Source: Siphlonurus alternatus | Taxonomy: Eukaryota > Arthropoda > Insecta > Ephemeroptera > Siphlonuridae | Direction: 5' to 3' | NCBI GenBank assembly: GCA_949825025.1 | Contig: OX463780.1 | Coordinates: 27,308,118-27,372,117 of the forward strand | Length of the DNA stretch: 64,000 bases | Part shown: piece by piece, positions 61,084 through 64,000 of the stretch | Numbering within the stretch: the stretch's first letter is position 1 | How the letters are laid out: each line of letters begins with the position of its first letter | The notes under the pieces: generated by a model | What the model was told of the DNA's origin: nothing | Seen by the model: only the letters and a program-made list of their open reading frames with translations | Databases searched by the model: none | Made by a program: the position numbers and the translations under genes

Positions 61084-61159
61084 ATATATTTAAATAAATT
61101 ACGGGAGTATTATTATATATTTATCGAAATAATTTATATATAATTAGGAAAATTATACA

Positions 61160-62445
61160 TCTATATGCAGGGGCGATCGGTCCATAGATGCGAAGAATGC
61201 ACTGCATGACCAACACAGATGGGAATGATGGGATTTTTTTTATTGTCTTGTGGTGCTTTCCAAGCATATAATTTTCATTAGTTTGAATTTATAATTTTGA
61301 ATAAAATCCCGCTGATCTTGTCGCTTATCTTCGTATTTTTTCGCGATTCAAGACTGCGGCCCGAGTGATCGCAGTCATCACTACGTCACTAGAACCGGAT
61401 CTAGCCAATAGGAAAGGCGCAAAATGAGATGGTGGGTGGGGTGGGCTATGGTAAAAATAATAGCTGGTGAAGCGCTGTATTCAGAGCCTCCTCAACCAAT
61501 CAAAATCAGATGACGAGAAACTTTGATATTCATATTCGAAAATATTTAATATTTTAATAAATAAATAAGTATGTTACTCTTTTAAAATAAAAATATCAAT
61601 TATGAAATCACCACATTTATTCTAATTTTTAAATTACCTAGTCTGTAGTCTTATAGTCTCTAGTCTGATTTTTTTGATAGAAAAAATATTCTTTGCAAGC
61701 TAGCGCCATATATATGCTGTGTTGCAAAAACGAACTACTTAGTAGTTAGTAAAGTTCGCAAGCTAGTACGGAAGCCCACACGTCTGGTTCTGTTCAGTGA
61801 TGCCTGCGATGTATTTTGCTTATGTTATGCGTGTCTAGTGTATAATTTAGGGAGTTTCTTTAAACTGTGTGAAATATACCTAATATAATAAGTTGACAAA
61901 TTTATTGATAGTTTACCAACGAGCGTCGTCTATATATGAAATTTTATATTTAGTAAGTTTGTTTTACATTGACTTATGGTAGAATAAAAATTATATTTAT
62001 TATAATTTAGGAGCAACGGAAAATAAGAAATAAGACTTTATAATTTGCACCGTTGATTAAAAAGAATGAAAAATATATACATTTAAAAACATTGAAATTA
62101 GTAAATTAACTTTTTTTTTTAGAATACGGCAAAAATATTAAAGAAACAAAAACATCATCGATGGTAGCTTCGGTTATAAAAAAAAATCAAAGTTTTTATT
62201 GATTTTTAATAAAATAATACTGGATTGATAATTTTAGGAATCATATAAAACTTTGAATCATGTTTTTGGAGTGTTAATTTTGAACTTCAAAATTTATCTG
62301 CCACGCCCCTTTTTTAGAAAAAATCGCGACTGCGGCGGGCTGTACGGGGGGCACGGCCCCCCGGACCCCCCTTTGGCATTTTATTCTCGTCGTTTTCAAT
62401 GCGCATGACTATGTAGTAAGGTCGCCGATCGCCACTGTCTATATG
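61160..62445. mobile_element. 1,270-bp hAT derivative with exact 8-bp target duplication
   Basis: The ends CAGGGGCGATCGG (61,168) and its complement CCGATCGCCACTG (to 62,437) are inverted repeats. TCTATATG at 61,160-61,167 and 62,438-62,445 is an exact 8-bp duplication. The right subterminal region (62,325-62,370) has GCGGCGGGCTGTACGGGG and the palindrome GGGGGGCACGGCCCCCC, also found in the element at 37,880-38,832, so the two are related. The interior has CpG-containing sequence at 61,320-61,430 and AT-rich DNA, but no recognisable coding remnant. Confidence 0.92.
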
Positions 62446-62448
62446 ATA

Positions 62449-62628
62449 TATAATATCAGGCGCGGATCCAGAAAAAAATTTCGGAGGGGGCTGCCTCCAT
62501 AAGCCTATAAATGTTAAAAAGTAATTTTGGAGTGAGGGAAATGCCTATATTGCCTATGTTAAATCTGAAATTTCGGGAGGGGCTGCAGCCCCCTCAGCTC
62601 CCCCCCTGGATCCGCGCCTGTATAATAT
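62449..62628. mobile_element. 164-bp hAT MITE, CAGGCGCGGATCCA family, copy 3
   Basis: The element at 62,457-62,620 has termini CAGGCGCGGATCCAG and CTGGATCCGCGCCTG. TATAATAT at 62,449-62,456 and 62,621-62,628 is an exact 8-bp duplication. The inside resembles copy 2 in reverse orientation. It lies only 11 bp beyond the target duplication of the preceding hAT-element boundary region. Confidence 0.95.
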
Positions 62629-62756
62629 GACACCATTGTAAAATAAAAAATCGATTTCTTTTAATATGTATTCCATGCTATATTAAAACGGACTTTTGAG
62701 TTGTCAGAACTGGTAGCATATTGCAAATATTAAACATCGAAAAATTATATTACACG

Positions 62757-63188
62757 AACATAACATAACATAACATAACATAACATAACATAACATAACA
62801 TAACATAACATAACATAACATAACATAACATAACATAACATAACATAACATAACATAACATAACATAACATAACATAACATAACATAACATAACATAACA
62901 TAACACATAACATAACATAACATAACATAACATAACATAACATAACATAACATAACATAACATAACATAACATAACATAACATAACATAACATAACATAA
63001 CATAACATAACATAACATAACATAACATAACATAACATAACATAACATATAACATAACATAACATAACATAACATAACATAAACATAACATAACATAACA
63101 TAACATAACATAACATAACATAACATAACATAACATAACATAACATAACATAACATAACATAACATAACATAACATAACATAACATAA
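62757..63188. repeat. (ATAAC)n pentanucleotide array, ~430 bp
   Basis: About 86 units with only three length changes (ATAACACATAAC near 62,904; ACATATAACAT near 63,047; ATAAACATAAC near 63,081). Minus-strand frames reading MLCYV repeats are produced by the 15-base period of the pentamer and are not genes. Confidence 0.98.
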
Positions 63189-63189
63189 T

Positions 63190-63940
63190 TAACAAATTAA
63201 CCTTTGCATGGCTGCTTTAATTGCTACCAGAAATATTTGTTTAAATTATTCCGTGATTGTTGGTCATACAAAATTTGTTTGTTTTTGTTTTTATAAAATC
63301 AAATATTTAATATATATTATGACTAAAAACTCTGAAATTATTATCTATATATATAAATTAATTAATTTAATTTTATATTCAGAAAGAAACAATTACGTAT
63401 TAGTTCAACGCAGTTGTTCGTCGTTTTTTAATATCAAGTACTAGTAAGTATTTTTGCACTACTGATGATCAAGTCTCTAAACATTTGTAACATGACGATT
63501 ATTTATAACTAATAGCATTATATTCTGAGCTCTTTTAATACCATTAAATATGAAAAGATGATTTACTGTTTTACAGCAAACCAAAACACAGTTTTACCGA
63601 CCTTTTTTTTAGGTGGAGGTGGGGGGGGGGGGAGGAGGGGGAAGGGGAAGCATTATATTGGTTTAAAAAATATTTGTTTAACGTTACGTTGAATGTTTGA
63701 ATTTTTATACATAAACGTATAATATTTATTTTATAAACTTTATAGAGGGAAAAACTGTAAAATAATATTGAAGCATTTAAAGTCGTTGTAGATCAGTAAA
63801 CAATTAAATGTAGTTTTTTAAATATTCATTTCTAATATAAAATATTAAAATAGAAATACCAAGATATGCCATGTTAGTAACTGTTACTATTATAATATGT
63901 GTTGTAAATTGTTTCAGTGTTTGTTATATTTTGTAAACCC
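63190..63940. other. AT-rich DNA with a G-rich patch
   Basis: 63,613-63,650 is a purine run with up to twelve G in a row (GGAGGTGGGGG...GGGGAAGGGGAAG), able in principle to form a G-quadruplex. No gene seen. Confidence 0.5.
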
Positions 63941-63992
63941 AATCCATGTTGTACTTGTGCAGCCAGTGAGTAAATAAATAAATTAATTGAAT
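63940..63992 (+). repeat. Likely LINE-like 3' tail
   Basis: TGTTGTACTTGTGCAGCCAG followed by TGAGTAAATAAATAAATTAA; sister of 52,070-52,118. No coding part upstream. Confidence 0.5.
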
Positions 63993-64000
63993 ATGCTGAC

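Noticed and set aside
62757..63188. Interstitial telomere
   Set aside because: The unit is ATAAC/GTTAT, not TTAGG or another known telomere repeat.
62704..63195. 143-163-codon MLCYV-repeat proteins
   Set aside because: A pentamer repeat without stop codons is open in all three frames of one strand; there is no coding signal.

Overview
The window looks like non-coding nuclear DNA from an animal, most likely an arthropod and probably an insect. It is very AT-rich, has long microsatellites, and has no dense gene layout. No cellular protein-coding gene can be supported. The longest open frames are either simple-sequence artefacts or pieces of transposons. The arthropod call is an inference from a 5S-rRNA-headed SINE, a Dong/R4-like retrotransposon fragment sitting in a TAA microsatellite, and many hAT elements and short inverted-repeat elements. 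The species cannot be named from the sequence.

Layout. 1-10.4 kb: AT-rich unique-looking DNA with a small CpG-rich patch near 3.6-3.8 kb, a 5S-derived SINE near 6.4-6.8 kb and a fold-back element at 8.56-8.87 kb. 10.4-14.8 kb: a CT tract, the 5'-truncated non-LTR retrotransposon at 11.2-12.0 kb (minus strand), two fold-back elements and the first copy of a short inverted-repeat family. 14.8-30.5 kb: mostly featureless AT-rich DNA with scattered fold-back elements, including a 330-bp near-perfect hairpin at 29.1 kb and a 657-bp fold-back flanked by TTAA at 29.8 kb. 30.5-41.7 kb: microsatellites and several hAT derivatives.

41.79-46.61 kb is the most striking region. It is an array with a period of about 698 bp built of two alternating inverted repeats: a ~422-bp hairpin core and a 276-bp spacer that is itself an inverted repeat. 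Two of the spacers are flipped. 46.6-55 kb: small inverted-repeat elements and a complete 1,460-bp hAT derivative (48,989-50,448) with terminal inverted repeats, a perfect 8-bp target duplication, dense GGATCC arrays at both ends and an intact 202-codon reading frame for the transposase dimerisation end. A second hAT derivative, full of TTCGCG palindromes, lies at 54.07-54.56 kb. 55-64 kb: a TTAA-flanked fold-back, a hAT derivative and a hAT MITE almost side by side, and a ~430-bp pentanucleotide ATAAC microsatellite.

Taken together, at least six insertions carry exact 8-bp target duplications and so can be delimited to the base from this window alone. The region is best read as a transposon graveyard dominated by hAT elements and by fold-back elements of several kinds, with a few insertions that look young.
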